40,664 nucleotides of DNA from Flavobacteriales bacterium (GTDB taxonomy: Bacteria; Bacteroidota; Bacteroidia; Flavobacteriales; Flavobacteriaceae): contig JALWFE010000055.1 of the NCBI GenBank assembly GCA_027039975.1, positions 1 through 40,664 on the forward strand. The letters are read 5' to 3'. The notes beneath the pieces are model-generated. The model saw nothing but the letters and a program-made list of their open reading frames with translations. It ran no database searches and was not told the DNA's origin. The position numbers were made by a program, and so were the translations under genes. Every line of letters starts with the position of its first letter. Positions within the stretch are counted from its first letter, which is position 1. This document shows, piece after piece, positions 40,538 to 40,664 of this stretch.

Positions 40538-40664
40538 TTATTTTTTAAATGAAGTATCAGGTACTATTATATCAATAAGTTCATTATCGTATGCATATTT
40601 AATCTTCTTATAATAATCTACAAACTCATCTCGTGTAGCGAATGGATACAAGTCTGGACGTTTA
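40538..40664 (-). CDS. Partial unrecognised gene cut by the window edge
   Basis: A minus-strand frame is open from the window edge to TAA at 40538-40540 and encodes the last 41 residues of a protein: RPDLYPFATRDEFVDYYKKI, then KYAYDNELIDII, ending PDTSFKK. It is acidic and aromatic with no motif I recognise. The lack of stops over 42 codons in AT-rich sequence, the amphipathic helix and the position just beyond the regulatory gene suggest a real C-terminus. Codons such as GTA, AGA and CCA differ somewhat from the neighbouring housekeeping genes. The full product lies outside the window. Confidence 0.5.
   Translation of the reverse strand, partial: KRPDLYPFATRDEFVDYYKKIKYAYDNELIDIIVPDTSFKK

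Overview
The window reads as chromosome of a low-GC member of the Bacteroidota, most likely class Flavobacteriia. Four things point there: repeated TAnnTTTG promoter boxes with almost no Shine-Dalgarno sequences; type IX secretion (T9SS) sorting domains of both type A and type B; the XrtF exosortase pair; and paired TonB-receptor/DUF4249 and DUF4252 proteins. I see no tRNA, rRNA, CRISPR array, prophage or intact transposon.

Layout, left to right. (1) pruA (proline catabolism) with its own hairpin terminator, followed by the relic of a tonB C-terminus. (2) A minus-strand five-gene unit at 2027-4885: ECF sigma factor, a one-helix probable anti-sigma protein, two DUF4252 proteins (one secreted, one lipoprotein) and an EI24/CysZ-like membrane protein. 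(3) The Na+-translocating NADH:quinone reductase genes nqrA-F on the minus strand (5270-11575). nqrA is separated from nqrB by about 450 bp of repeats, and nqrBCDEF lies between two inverted copies of a short element. (4) A repeat-rich gap at 11576-12162, then a CBS-domain protein. (5) xrtF and its partner gene (minus), then a plus-strand outer-membrane uptake pair (TonB-dependent receptor plus DUF4249 lipoprotein) and a large polytopic membrane protein. (6) A nucleotide-sugar dehydrogenase (minus) divergent from an isoprenylcysteine-methyltransferase-like membrane protein, and a T9SS-exported protein with a CxxCH motif. (7) The ribosomal operon rpsF-rpsR-rplI, convergent with lysS. (8) A 1.2 kb sparse region at 24840-26034 holding a terminator, a 36-residue ORF and a decayed FISUMP-domain fragment. 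(9) A class III aminotransferase, an ABC ATPase/permease pair, a large T9SS type B surface protein and uvrB. (10) A NagX/HGSNAT-like membrane acyltransferase, divergent aspS, an ATE/GNAT-like protein with a small membrane protein, and a minus-strand rluA-type/panB/crp-fnr group. The right edge cuts into an unrecognised AT-rich gene.

Most of this is core metabolism: energy conservation by a sodium pump, translation, DNA repair, pantothenate synthesis and envelope biogenesis. The less explained material is the sigma/DUF4252/EI24 unit, the XrtF pair without a visible substrate, the SGET sequence where NqrB normally carries the SGAT flavinylation motif, the 36-residue ORF, and a dense set of dispersed repeats concentrated around the nqr genes. 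I did not find a convincing new defence or mobile system here. The best candidates for undescribed biology are the sigma-controlled envelope unit and the repeat architecture around nqr.
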